The notes beneath the pieces were generated by a model that was not told the DNA's origin, did no database searches, and was given only the letters and a program-made list of their open reading frames with translations. A stretch of DNA of 64,000 bases, from NCBI GenBank assembly GCA_902702965.1, contig CACRXP010000867.1:179381-243380 (forward strand), written 5' to 3'. Positions 10,701 to 44,698 of the stretch are shown piece after piece. A program made the position numbers and the translations under genes. This DNA is from Spirometra erinaceieuropaei (Eukaryota; Platyhelminthes; Cestoda; Diphyllobothriidea; Diphyllobothriidae). Within the stretch, counting starts at the first letter, position 1. Each line of letters starts with the position of its first letter.

Positions 10701-13548
10701 CCCCCATTCTCGACGACTGAATTAGTCTATCGGGTCTGAACCTGCCGGTTCACGACTTGCAAGACGTCGTGTTTGCTTTAACGCTCCTTTAGAAAAGGTT
10801 ACGCACGGTAGGCCTCACCCTCTCCTGGCATGATTCACTTGTGGGAATCAGACAAGTCGCCCAAGAGCATAAGATGGGAGGCATTACGAAACCAGGTATT
10901 TTTAACTCTCCATAAACGTGCCAGACAGGCTATTACCTAGGACACGGGATTAGGGATCCCGGTTTTGCAGGTTACTTACCGTTGGGATATGAGTTAGGGT
11001 TGAAGCCAGGACACGTTAGGATACAGCGCGAGACTACCTGTAATACGGGAGGTCGATATTTCCGTGTCTGACTGCTATTTGTTCTTCCGTAAAAAAACGA
11101 AACTACATGCGCAACTGCTTATATCAATGAGGTATATAACCCCAGGGACAAGAAACCTTTCTTTTCGTGTCAAGAGGTCCACGGTTGAAATTCCGACTCT
11201 CTATGGTCTGTGACTAGGGCACATATGTCACACTGTGCGTGGTACAGCTTCTGGTTTACTGACTACTCTAGACCGAGACTGTAAATGGGAAACCTTCATT
11301 CCATGTCGAATGTAACCCAGTAAGTTCTCCGCGAAAAACAAAATGCCTTCTAACGCATTTAGGCATAGAATGCGCTAGATTAAAGAGGATAGTTGCCTGA
11401 CCTACCCTTCGTCCTCATGCAACTTCTCCCAAAGTGTCTGGAAAAGAGGTAAGCAGTGTAAGGGTGTTCATGGAAAAGAGGGACTCACGCATTCCACCTC
11501 CTGCTCCTCCTATACCTCGCTCCAGCTCCTCCCTATCCCAGGAAACTAGTATACGCCTCGCGTACAGTTCATTCTTTGAAGTTTCTCTTCCGGCAGGCCA
11601 GAACATTCGGCTTCCATGAATTATTTGCTAAGTGGCCCTCAACGGATTCTGCGAAAAATATACGCGAGCAAATGGTGCGAACTTAGTTGTGCACTTCAGT
11701 TTGATGAGCTTGATCGTGTGCTGGAGAGGCTGTCAAGTGGGGCAGCACTAACCGCCTGAATAAAAACCTCCGCTTTTTGTGAGAACCACTAAAATTACCT
11801 ACAGTCACACACAAAAGAAACTTTGGTAAACTATTCCTCTATTATATATATATGAACCATCTTGTCGGCGCTTAATGGGGAGCTGTCTTAACCGGAGAGA
11901 CTAGTGTAATTTGGCTTAACTGTCTGTTTTTTAATTTATTTTTGTCAAATTTAGGGCTTTTGCCGATTTTTCTTAACGTTTAAATGACTATAAAGCCACG
12001 AAGTTGCTTTGGAGATGTTGACCCACTTTTGCCGCCTACGTACTATATGGATTAGAGTGACTCCTAAGGGTTGATTGATTGTATTCACCAGCAGCTCACC
12101 TTTTTTCTGTTTATATTAATGGATTTTGCAAAAATAAATCAAAATTATGTCGAAAAAAGGCAGATTTAAAGGATCCTATAAACAGTCACTGAGATATGAA
12201 CAAAATTCTGTTTACAGTCATAACAAGATTTCCCCTCTAAAGTGACGGCGAATATGTTAGGGTAAAGAATGGACAAAAATTGCGTCAAAATATAATGTAC
12301 TATTTAAAATTCATATCACTTATACGAATGCAATATATAACTCGTCATATATACCATCCAACGTACATGTGCATACAATACTTTACGCAATTTGGTGTAC
12401 AATACGCAAATTAATGGCGATTTCGGTGAACTCGCGGTAGGGGACCGACTCGTTCCGCTATGCCTTGGGGTCGAGCATTGTCGACCATTCTCTCTGCATA
12501 CATTACTAGTCGCCGAACGACCGCCCACGGGGGTCTAGCTCGAGCCTCAAAGCACAACAGAGTAAGTAGACCCCGTAACGCCATCCATACGGATATAGAA
12601 AGTGTCCACTTTATTTAAAGAACAAGAGAGCAACTGTTTGATGTTCAAAAGCCAAATTGCACCAAGTGTTAACTATTATAACATAATCTTAGGATTATCT
12701 GTCCCCTGGACAAAAAGATTTTCCCAACTCATAATGTTGTGAGTCCGCAAAGCATAAACTGTCTGGAGTTTTTTTTTTAATAATTTCATGAGACTTCGAA
12801 ATTTGTGCAAAAAGGTTCTTCTCTGAGTGCGAACTCATGTCAATTTACTGGAAAATAATAACCGCCACAGAAACCCTTTTAATATATGTATTTTTCAGGA
12901 CAGTATACAGCGACGACTGCGGTTTTAATCAAAATGTGAACATATGCCGCGGACTGTCTGTAATACCCTTCCGAATTAGTTTGCTTTATATTACAGTAGG
13001 TTAACTTACCCATAAAATGGACACACATAAACGAAAAAACCTAACCAAGCTGAAACCAGCACGGGTGCGTCTATCAAAACATCAAACTAGCAATGGACGA
13101 CCTCTAGGTAATTTAAAAGACAAAACAAGTACTAAAAGTGCTATTTTGTTGATAAAAAAACTCCTTTTAAAAAAAGAAATTTTGAAAACGCAATCATTTG
13201 TACGTGTTAGAAAACTCGAGTTTTATAAGTACTTAATGCTCGTCCACACAAAAACTCAGTGAATAAAGCACTATAGGTACAGTAATCTTTAAAGGAATAT
13301 ATTTTTTACATATTGTCACTAAACAAACTAAGAGAATTAATGTTATATGAAGTCTGGCACAAAGTCAAGTACGTAATGTCGGATGATGTTTTTTACGGTC
13401 TTATACGTCGAAATTGGTGTATTTTGTCCGTTTTCATATTGTTAGAGAAACGGTCAAGTAAAGCAAAGGGAATTTGGCTTGATATTACTGATGTCGCCGC
13501 ACTGAAATGCTTTGAGAATTTTTCGTACCCTTTCTGACTTTGCCATAC
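7792..13548 (+). other. Presumed 5' UTR intron / intergenic DNA
   Basis: No open frame here resembles a known protein. A short telomere-like or GGGATTAGGG patch lies near 10940-11000. An orphan transposon-like end (TA then CAGTAGG) sits at 12992-13000. A TA-rich run (tatatatata) is near 11843. The rest is unclassified AT-rich sequence. Confidence 0.4.
13017..13262 (+). CDS. Small very basic ORF next to a transposon-like end (unidentified)
   Basis: This 81-codon ATG frame has over a quarter Lys/Arg (MDTHKRKNLTKLKPARVRLS...). It begins 23 bases inside a sequence (CAGTAGGTTAACTTACCCAT at 12994) resembling the terminal inverted repeat of the window's foldback elements. It may be the N-terminal stub of a decayed transposase or simply a chance frame. 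No recognisable domain or matching opposite end was found. Confidence 0.2.
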   Translation: MDTHKRKNLTKLKPARVRLSKHQTSNGRPLGNLKDKTSTKSAILLIKKLLLKKEILKTQSFVRVRKLEFYKYLMLVHTKTQ

Positions 13549-13564
13549 TGTGTTCTCTTTCTAG
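13549..13564 (+). other. Splice acceptor before FBXL16 start codon
   Basis: The sequence tgtgttctctttctag has a good polypyrimidine tract and AG, 35 bases before the start codon. It implies that the ATG exon is preceded by at least one spliced non-coding exon. Confidence 0.6.
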
Positions 13565-13576
13565 ATCAGAGGGCAA

Positions 13577-13599
13577 ATGAAGCCCTCTAGCAACGCAAA

Positions 13600-13603
<4 letters not shown>
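13577..13603 (+). promoter_or_regulatory. Upstream mini-ORF overlapping the FBXL16 start
   Basis: An eight-codon ATG frame (MKPSSNAK) begins 23 bases before the main ATG, and its TGA overlaps that ATG (AAAATGA). It lies in the same exon, since a splice acceptor precedes it at 13564. This arrangement could impose termination-reinitiation or reduce translation. The overlap is seen directly; the effect is inferred. Confidence 0.5.
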
Positions 13604-34807
<21,204 letters not shown>

Positions 34808-35235
34808 GCCGGTGTCGGGAAATTTTTATGAAGATCAATATCCTCACCACCGTCCAGCTCCTCTCCTCTGGCCCTTCGGCACAAGCTCTCTGCAACCGTA
34901 TACCGTCGACCGACTGAGTGTCTTTCGTTAATTGTACACATAAACGCCCACGCACAGATACGTTCAGCCACGCCACGCTTGATCTCCTCTGACGTAACCC
35001 TTGCTACATACGTCCTTACACTATTCAACTGTATATTTGAGACCTATAAACTTATTCATAATTTAAGTAAAGCAGGTCGCAGATCGTCTGAAAGTAAATA
35101 TTCGTGTCCCAGTAACCAATTTCAAAGAATAAGTGAAGGCAAACCAATACATTTTGGTCTCGAGGAAGAAGGGTTAGTTTTCTGATAGTTCTGGCCTCTA
35201 CGAGGATTCATCATCGGAGAATTAATAAGATGCGA

Positions 35236-35241
35236 AATAAA
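35236..35241 (+). terminator. Candidate FBXL16 poly(A) signal
   Basis: AATAAA lies 429 bases after the stop codon in an AT-rich stretch. It is the first canonical hexamer I see downstream of the stop. Confidence 0.35.
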
Positions 35242-35885
35242 CACATATACTAGTAGGATATATTCACATCAAAATAGTTCGTGAAGGCTTTGCCGTTGCT
35301 TTTTTGCTTCATAACGTTAAGGAAAGTAATTTTTATCAACGCTCTGCGATTGTTAAAAAATCGATATTAAAACTGAGTCATTGTTCGGCCTGTGCAATGA
35401 AGTCAGTGAAATAATGATTTCGGACGCGATGGAACACGAAAAAAGAACAACCGAAACATTTGTGAGAATTTGAGAAATAGGACACGCCAGGGTAAAATGA
35501 TATTAGCCGGGTGATTATTTTCATGTATAAGCCAGGCTTTTTCCCGGAAAGTAGGCTGCATGCGAACTATGTGCTACCTGGGCTTCTGATGTTGAAACAG
35601 AGATTATGAAGGATAATTTTAAGTCAACTTTCTGGCGGATATCTAACAAATTCTTCTTGGTAGAAGATCGGGAGGCTTGTGTTCTGATTCTGAAAGGTGT
35701 TTACGAATGTTTACAATTTTCCAGGAAGACGTTTGCCTTTTTTTCGCACAATACACTCACATCCACAAGTACATGTGAATCCATGAACACAGTTCGGCTT
35801 GGAAGACGAAGTGGTAATCATGAAATGAACCTCATTTGTTGAACCTCATTTATTGAAATACGGTGCGTTACTTAGTTCATTAGGG

Positions 35886-36010
35886 ATGTCGAAATTTGCA
35901 AATGATTGTCAATCACTCGCAAACCGACACAAATGCGTGGACCCGACATCTATGTTAATAAAAAACAATTGTAGGAAAATTAAAAACATAAAAGAAATGT
36001 TTGAGGTAGG
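35886..36010 (+). repeat. Dispersed repeat B, copy 2
   Basis: It matches 31501-31630 in the same orientation (gattgtcaatcactcgcaaa, ctatgttaat, ttaaaaacataaaagaaat). It lies downstream of FBXL16. The origin is unknown. Confidence 0.6.
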
Positions 36011-38274
36011 AATGCCAAGATTTTTTTAATGCGGAGAATCCTACAGACGTCAAAATGATTGTAATTACGTAAACTTCCTTTTTCGATGTACTGGAAGCCT
36101 ATCCATGCAAAATACTGAGTGAATATGACATCACAAATAGAATAACCTTTGAAAGTAATCTTTTAGTGAAGTTTACAGTTAAATATCCCTTAAGAATTAG
36201 AGTAATTTCAGGTATGGCAGTTTGCCAACAGCCTCCAAAACGGTTTCCCGAGGACTCGTTGTATTTTCTACGCTTTTGAATTGATTGAGATGCAGTTCAG
36301 CAAGGCAAACAGGATTTTGCTTGATTTTGCCGATAGGGACGTCATACGCATAGACGGATTCATAAGGGCACATGTTGCCAGGCGGGTCAGTGACTAATAA
36401 ATTTAAATAAAAACGACAGTTGTAATCGTAAACATACCATTTTGTGTATATCGTTAGGTCTGTTTTCCGTGAAATTAATTTGCGCTTTTCTTTATTTTGA
36501 ATTAAGTTGATTTTCAAATCAGTCTTTAAATATTACTGAACAATTCATGATTCTTCAAGTTTCCCGTCGATCGCCTATGAAGACAGATTCTGTATAATGC
36601 TTTGTAAAAATGCTTAAAATAGGACGTATTTTGAGGGTACTTGCCGAAGTAGAGAATGTTTAGAAGTTCATATGGGTCACATTTTAAGACTAACCCAAGC
36701 ATGAAACCCCATCGTCAAATAAAATGAACGTCCAAAACAATAGTCAGCATCTGACATGACTTCGATCAATTAGAAAACGTTTAGCAATAAGTTGCCTCTC
36801 TAAGGACGGTCTTAATACTGCACTCAGTTGACTGAATTCTGTGTACTTTGCATTTGTGCTTAGTGAAGCCAAGACAAAATCTGACACTTTTTGCCGTTTC
36901 TTTCACGATGCTAAAAAAAATTCCTATATTTTTCTAGTGAAAACGTAAGAGCATGCCTCTCCATTTATACTGCGTCCGTTTTCGTTATGTTTTCTCACTT
37001 TCAATCCACGTTCTGCGATTATTAATGCACGGCGTGGTGGTCACAAATACTGGAATTTCGCGGAAACCGTTAATGTTCTGCTCGTTCCATTTCTAACTTA
37101 CATATTTACAGAAGATAAGCTGCGAGAAAAGTAATGTTCTATATGTTCACAATTGAAGGTGACTATTCGATAGTAGTGGCTGTGGTGAAAAAAACATAGA
37201 ATTTTCTCAACAGCAAACAGTTTCGGCCCACTAAAGCGAAGGCTTGCCTTTGTACATTACTACTGAACTTTCAGGCGCCGAATCGCACAGAACTGTTAAT
37301 ATGCCTTCTGGAAATTGGTGAAATGTCCGGTTCTCTTCAAATAACCTATGGGTTAGCAAACTGATTCCCACGCTAAGCAGTAGACAAAAAAATCAATTTT
37401 CAAGTGCTGTAAGCTCCGTTTATTAAGACCTTCGGGGAAAATTACCCTACCGCCGGAGAAAAACACGTTCAGTTGCTCAACCTATGTCTGGGTCAGGTAC
37501 TGGCATAGAAAATAGCCTGAATATATCGTAGCGTTCATTCTCGCACAAATTTATTCACATTTTCTTTGACGAAAATTATGTGGACATATTCCCTGCAAAA
37601 GAAAAGGACATTTCCTTGAGGAGGCTAGACAAGCGAGAAAAGTGCGCTTGCTTTAAGACGTTCGAAGATTCTCACATCAATCGCTGTCATCAGGTCTCAT
37701 GAGACAGGTCAGCTACTGGATGCAACGTTGAGTAATACTCATGTTTTGTTGTTGCAACACCAAGTGGTAGGATGCGGGTACTAACATGTGAGGCGAGAAA
37801 CTCCAAATTCTTGCGCTAAGGAAGGCGTGGCCATACAACTAACCAACCCAAACTTGTGCTCACCGAATGCGTTTGTTCAAGAGCCCGAACTCCCCTTGCT
37901 AGAGTTAGGTCCTACATGTGACCGTATATGCATGGACTTCAAAGGGCACGCCGATTGTGCACTTTTCAAATCTTAAGAACGAGGGAGAGCGCGAGATGTT
38001 TAAAAACGAACCGAATTTAACTGTCTTTCTGAAAACCGGAGTAATTAATGAATATTTGTTATAAAATACAGCTGAATTCTGCCGAGTCATAAAAAGTCAT
38101 TCGGTTAAGTAAACCCTGTTGAAGGATATATTTTCTTTTCAAGCATTCAATTTACAGAGTCGACTGATAGGGTGTTCAGTCAAAATCTAGGTTGATGCTG
38201 CACAGGACTGAACTTCTGATTGTTTACTGTGCGTCATTTGTGAAACAGACGCCTTAGAGTTTCGGTTAACATGT

Positions 38275-38853
38275 GGCGGCAGCCATTATGACCGTCTGAC
38301 GTCATTGTTCAAGACCTCGTTGCCTCAAGGTCATCCACCCTTTTGCAATGAGCCGCTCCAGACGCATTTACCTGAAGTTACACTTTCGACGCCGCATTCT
38401 ATTCCAATTCTTTTGTCTGGATGACAATGAGCCTATTTAACGGACGCGTTCGTCCTACTCAGCATTCACTGGGATATACTGTGTCCAAAACGTTCCTCTG
38501 GCTCATACCAACCTGCCCACCCACCGGCACACGTTGAGTAGACCACGCCAGCACATCCATGGCTGATGCCTCAACTGCGCCTCTGTACAGGTCGCAGCAC
38601 CCCCATCGTACGCCGACCGAGCCACTCCTGTCATCATCGACATACGCTCTCAGACCCGCATGCACACTGGATACTTTCACGCATTTCATCGTCTGCCTCA
38701 CGATCGACACTATCACTTCGTTCTGTGTTTGGCGGGGAGCTGTAGCGGGCAGCCATCATGACCGATCTGGCGTCATTGTTCAAGACCTCGTTGCCTCAAG
38801 GTCATCCACCCTTTTGCAGTAAGCGTTCCAGACGCGCTGACCTGAAGTCACAC
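38275..38853 (+). repeat. Local direct duplication
   Basis: About 110 bases at 38275-38384 recur at 38746-38853 in the same orientation. A 47-base core (38301-38347 and 38772-38818, beginning gtcattgttcaagacctcgt) is identical. The spacer is GC-rich and has no recognised protein. Confidence 0.85.
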
Positions 38854-41126
38854 GACCGGCAGCTCAGGCACACCAGCGTACGCACAGCCGCAGCCGCCCA
38901 TGCGGACACTTGAACGCACCTTTCCCCTGCAACCACAACCTAGGCCACTGGGACAGCACCCCTCGGCAAATGCAGCACACACCGATTGGAGACTACTTGA
39001 GCTTGGTCCACGAGCCTACAACAGTGGCTGCCACCATTGCCTCAGGGACTCGCAGGCCTAGCTGGACGCAGTCAACACCAGCCCTGGTTTCTCCAGTGGC
39101 CACTGCCGCCTGGGAGAACAACTCCGGGTTCTGTATACATTAAACCCATCATCCTGGTGCCTTCCGTCTTCTCCCCCCAACCTGGGATTTGACCTGGTGG
39201 TTGTAGCGCTCAGAGCACTTACCCTGGCCACCCAGTCGTTAAAAACACTTTGCGGATATTGGCCCACTTCATCTGAAATACTAACTATTCAGTATCATTA
39301 CTTGCGGTAGCTTACAGGCAAACGGTTGGTTAGATTTTGACGAACCGTAGTGGCTGGAACCAAAATGGCATGATGTCGAGCGATTAAGCTGCACTAGTGA
39401 GGCCAGTGGGATGCAGATATCAATGGCCTCACCTGGCGCCCAGGCCTCGTATTTGATTCCATGAGGCTGCGCCGGGCGCGGCAGTTTTGCCCCTCTAAGT
39501 GCTTTGACGTTTCAAAAAGCGAACCGCATTGTTGTTCTGGACTAGGGCTTGGGTTAGGTCAGCCACTACAGTCTTTCTCATCCCCAGGTGGACTTGACTG
39601 GAACTTGTTCTGAGAGAAGCGAAAGAGTGAAACCGACCCATCGCCGCAAACAAAACAGGCGCCTTTTCAATCTGTTGTGACATGCCGAGAGTATGACTCG
39701 CTCTGAGTCCGGACTAATCGTCAGACTACATGGTCGTGGATGGATTTGACGCAGGGACCCAGAATGATAAACTATTTCTAAGTACCTCTGAGTTCTGTTC
39801 CAGATCTTTCTAAAGTGCAATTTAAAGAAGCAGTATTTCCCTTTTAAACCAAAACAAAATCCACGACCAATAAACGACTCATACAGTTAGCCCCCTATTG
39901 ACGAGTGGATCCGAATGCTAGGCTGGATGACACTCTTTTCCGGGATCCCATTATCTATTATAAAATCGGGTTGATGAATCAACACTTCCGTGTATGTATG
40001 AGTGAAATCTTCGACAATCCGGTCGAGGAAGGATGAATAGCGTAACTGGATGATGTGAGATAATGCTTGTGTCAAGATTTCCTTGCGGTTAGAACAGGCA
40101 CGCAATCCAGAGAGTTACCGGTCAAATTCAGCAGATTCCGCTGTATGCATGCAAGTCTGTCTGACACATTACTTAAGTAATCCTTGTCATTCAAAACGGC
40201 TTATCTCTATGTCTCAATGGTCTCTGTGTGTGCCTCAAGTATAAAGCCCATGGTAATGGTAAAACACACTACTTGGACATAAATTTGATTGCACACCAAT
40301 CACCAAGTTGCGTTAGTCTCCAATTCATCCGCAGTGAATGTGGCCGTTAGTGGCTTCGCGCAGTGAAGCATGGGTTTCTTGACCCCTGCGGCGAGAAGCA
40401 GCTGGCGGCGGATATCAACTGATTCGCCTCCAGATGCCCACCTACTACGTTTAAAAAGCATATATACCTGACTAACTTTAAAATGACGAAAACTTGTTTT
40501 AAATCGTCTTTCTCTTCCCTACTTCACCTAATCTTGAGTCCACGCCAGACTACAGATTGTAAAGCATGCGCTGTGGACAACTCGTGTTCAAGCGGCATTA
40601 TTATTCTGTTTTTTCGAAGCGAACTGGCACCTACAATGCTTAGCCGTCTTCCTAATCCGTATTCAGTAGTTTCTGCGGACGTCCATCCGTTCAGCGGAAA
40701 CTTTTGATGGAAAAATCTATGCTGAAGGGAGAAGCTCTCAACTTTCCTTGGCGCGTGTTAGGAGAGATTTGCATCATTGATTCATTGGGCATCCTATTCT
40801 GCCCACCCAAAGTTGCCTACTAGGATAGCTGCCTTCTCTCTGCACGTTTACTGCAGCTGATGTTGGCGCGTAGAAATCAACAACGGCTGTGAAAGCAGCA
40901 GTAGCATACATACACACAAATGCGCTTCCCGTTAATTTCGGTTCCTGAAGTAGGTTAATACTTGGTCTGATCACCCAGGGCGGCTGCACCACCGTCCCAA
41001 TCAGATTTCAGGGAAACGCAACTGCGGCAGAAGGGGAAGTCGGTGTCGGCGGTTAGCACACCTCGGAGGAGCAGGCGCCGTCCAGCTTGTGCCCTCGCTG
41101 TTGGTGGAATAGACGAATTTATACAT

Positions 41127-41313
41127 TCAGTAATGCGATTCACTGACCGCGAGATCCGCTGCCACAGTGGGAAAAGTTTGGAGTAGTTTACTGGAGCTAT
41201 CATCGGGCTCAAAGACCTGCTCTTCCACATTCGATAGGAAGGCGCTGTCTGGGCTGCTTACTTGAGTTGGCGGAGAGCAACGCGGGCAAATGCTGCTTCC
41301 CGCGTCTGTATAG
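41127..41313 (-). CDS. Possible terminal exon of an unidentified minus-strand gene
   Basis: After a candidate acceptor (tatctgacttag) an open frame reads YTDAGSSICPRCSPPTQVSS, then DSAFLSNVEEQVFEPDDSSS and LAVSESHY before TGA at 41127. The composition (CPRC pair, acidic and Ser-rich tail) looks protein-like. No partner exon upstream was found and no family is recognised. A competing donor-like CAA|GTAAGC lies inside it. It may be chance or repeat-derived. Confidence 0.2.
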
Positions 41314-41504
41314 CTAAGTCAGATAGCCGAGTAATCATCGTGCCAATAATCATCATTGGTCGTGACTTTGCGTCAGTTAACAAATTGGATGCCAGCGACC
41401 GGACAATTATTGCACTAGTTCCTGCGATGAGTGCTCGTCCTGTAGTCAATGTCGCTGATTTAAATCATGAAAGGTTAACCGTAATTCCAAAGTACACATT
41501 GGAT

Positions 41505-41870
41505 TAGAAAGGATTACATAAATTCGATTACAAAAAAAGATAACTACGCAGCATAATCCCATAATATTTCAGAAAAGCCAGGTTGTTGTCTTTTGATTGT
41601 ACTTCTTTTCAACCACCTGTAGAAGCTGCACTAAACAAAATGACTGCTTAACCAGTATGCACATATTCGATTGATTTTCAACGTCCCCTGAAAATTCAAA
41701 TGCACATTCAGACAAGCATGCACATCATACTCCTCATACATATTTGGCAGAAAGTCACTTCTTCGGAGTTTATATTCGAAGGAGGGTGTCTTTATGTTTT
41801 AAAAATTTTTCAACTTCCGAATAAGTTTGGCCACTATCTCTGACTGAAATTGTGTTTACGGTTATTAGTT
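41505..41870 (+). mobile_element. Left-half foldback transposon fragment
   Basis: Arm landmarks (gcagcataatcccataatat, ttgattttcaacgtcccctg, ttcgaaggagggtg) run to about 41870 and stop just before the next intact copy. Confidence 0.55.
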
Positions 41871-41932
41871 CATAATGTGCATCCTTTATGTGTAAGGGAA
41901 ATTAATCATTCCCATATGCCACTAAGAAGATA

Positions 41933-42850
41933 CAGTAGATGCTCTAACTCACGAAACGTTAGCCAAAATCCTGCAATGCGTTTTCGACTCGAAAAGATTA
42001 CTTAAGTCGGTTTGTAATATGGATTACCGTTCAGCCTAACCCCTAGACATTTCAGTTACTTCGGGATGTCAAATTTTGAACAAACTTCTTTCCAGCCGAC
42101 TGCAAAAGACTATACTATGTAAAAATGTCTGCTAATTAATATTAATTTCTATCATTGATTTTTGATGTCCTTATAAATGCAAATATATTTCATGGGAAGA
42201 ATGCACAGAAATATTCACTTTTTCGCTCGATTGGTATACATTTTTGTCTTCTTCAAATTTTATACTTGAAGGAAGGGCATAATTCGATTTTAAAAACCTT
42301 TAATTTATGGATAATTTTGAACCGTACCAACCATACACTTGCATTCAGGGTTTTCGAATTACGAGCTTTATGTTTTCTGTGTACAGAAAATTATACATTT
42401 TTATACACTATTAGGTGGAGATCACATGCGGTTCATAAAATTTAACAGTAGATATAAGCCATATTGTAGACTTTACAAGCAAAATTGATAAATGCGGGCA
42501 TTTCGCGGTCCAAAAAATCTCATAATTAGAAGCTTAAAACCGAATTATACCAAATGAGTGAAAAATGAATACCCTTTGGCGTGTTTTTTAGAAATACATT
42601 CGAATTTGTAAGGGCATCAGAAATCAGTGATAAAAATTCTTATAACTTAAGTAGCCATTTGTTACAGAGTATAGTTTTCGCAGCCAGCCTGAAAGGAGTT
42701 TGTTCAAAAGCCGGCATCCCGAAATAGCTGAAACATTCTGGGATTCTGCTGCACAGTAATTAATACTACAACTCTACCTAAGTAATCTTTTCAAGTCAAA
42801 AGCGCATTTCAGAATGTCGGTTAACGTTTAGCGGGTACGCAAATTTACTG
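41933..42850. mobile_element. Palindromic DNA transposon copy, 918 bp
   Basis: The left end CAGTAGATGCTCTAACTCAC is preceded by TA. The right end ...CAAATTTACTG is followed by TA. Arms are inverted copies with moderate divergence. No transposase frame is seen. Confidence 0.75.
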
Positions 42851-43139
42851 TACTCTGTAGGACAGCCATTCGCGTAGGAAACTGCCACCGAGCAAGAAAA
42901 ATAGGATTTCCGCTAAAGTTGGCAAACATCTTAATTGATAAAATTGCTTAAAGACATTCTTCTGTCCTCACTATCGTGGGTTTGGATCCTGCTAGGGCAG
43001 TCAAAGCTTTCACGACTGGATCAAATGTAAAAGGAATGTATCGCATTAAAAGAACATTTTTCGAAACCGGCTTGACAAATAAAAAAAATGTGAACATCTA
43101 GACGCCCAAAATTGATCGTCTATCTTTCCGCCAGCATGT

Positions 43140-43630
43140 CTTATGAATCTCGTCACATACTGTACTTTCCGTGTAAAGAAAATCATGCATTCATGTACGC
43201 TATAAAAAAAGATACCAAAAAGGCTCATAAAAGTTTGCGATGAATATGTACTACCTTGTATACTTCATTAGGCGCGTCAATAAACGAACGTCCGCAATGC
43301 TATTTGGATGGACATTGCAGGGTCAGAAAAATTTCATAATCAGAAACTTTCCACAACATGGAGTTAATCTTTCTTCCAGAACTAAGTTTAGTGGATGTGT
43401 GATTTGTCATTAACTGAGCACAAGAAGGAATATTTTGTCCAAGTTTTAAGTAAAACATATTTAAACTTGTAAGGGAACTAAAAACCAATAGAAAAATGTA
43501 TACTACTGTTTACCGAGTGCACTTTTTCAGGCGGCCGAAAAGAATCGCATCCAGAAGCCGGTACCCTGTCATGACTGAATTATGCAGGTATTATGCTGAA
43601 CAATAATTGTTATTATTTCAAACCCACATC
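43140..43630. mobile_element. Broken foldback transposon copy
   Basis: It contains centre and right-arm landmarks (acattgcagggtcagaaaaa, ttcataatcagaaac, taagtaaaacatatttaaac, gaattatgcaggtattatgc). The left arm is missing and the outer right end is lost. Confidence 0.5.
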
Positions 43631-43823
43631 ACCTCAGTTCACTCCGCAGTCTGGGGAGGTCGTCTTGGGTATTTATCATCTGGTACCCTAGCTAGGAACC
43701 GCAGGCTTTGAGTGACGCAAAACTCTTCGACTTCTCCATGATTCGAACTTTTTAACTTGCGGATTCCTCGCCGAAGTAGAAGGGATATTTCCTTCTTAAC
43801 ACGCCCTATGAATAAGCTAGTGC

Positions 43824-44260
43824 GTGAGCAGTCGCCTACTTAGTGAGGGCGCGGGTCAACTCGGTCACATGCGAATCACCGACAGCGCAATTCACCCCAA
43901 TCTGGACACGCCAAAGCCACCTTGCACATCCAACAACTCACGTATCTCCAGCACTACCATCACCTCCTCTACCAGCGTCGCCACCACTAAAAGCGGCATC
44001 ACGGCAACGAACTCAACCGCTCCCAAACTTTCCTGCCCATACAGTGCATTCCCATCACGGATCAACCTGCGAATCCATCGGACCAGTGCCAGAAGCACCT
44101 GCACCGTCGTCCCAACTGCCCGAACTGACCGCACGTATTCTGTCGCCGCATGGACCTACTCGGTCACATTTGCCCCATGTAGGTGCGCGGTAAGCCATCG
44201 CAAACCAAACCCGATCACCAGGCATCTCCCGCCAGTCCGGATTTCACACACGAATCCGTC
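43824..44260 (+). pseudogene. Decayed C2H2 zinc-finger repeat (retroposon-associated type)
   Basis: Three degraded finger units are visible. One reads GQLGHMRIT (43854-43880). One reads CPYSAF..RINLRIHRT (about 44034-44091) with the second Cys changed and a short deletion. One reads CPN-stop..FCRRMDLLGHI (about 44117-44169) with an in-frame TGA. The GLxGHMRIH and LRIHRT signatures are typical of a multicopy C2H2-finger sequence I associate with diphyllobothriid tapeworm genomes. The 177-codon frame starting at a GTG is not an intact gene; finger units fall in different frames. Confidence 0.5.
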
Positions 44261-44698
44261 TCACATTACCCATCACACGCACGGAATAGGTACCTCTCGC
44301 GTTACTAGAAGGTGTGTTCTTCGGTTCCTTCTCCATATAGCCTCTATGATACTCTAACCCATGCGAGCTCCGAGAAACACACCCACTTTGTGTGAGAACC
44401 TGGTATGTTTCATGGGGAGCCAGATCGTATGTGACACGTGCAAATGGGTTGTTTTTCTTCATTCAGCCACTGAATCCAATCTTAGCACTAGCGGGTTAAC
44501 CGAATCGGGCAATCGACAGGAGCACGGAAGAGGGAAGTGAAAGTGAGGCCAATTCTGGGGACCCCATTCCCGCTGCATTTCAGTGCACTGATCGCTAATA
44601 ATAAGTCTGACGCACCTGTATTTGCCATGACGCACTAATCGTCCCGGGCTGAAAGGTTGCCAATTTACAGCACAACTCATAACTCGCGGCCGGTCCTA

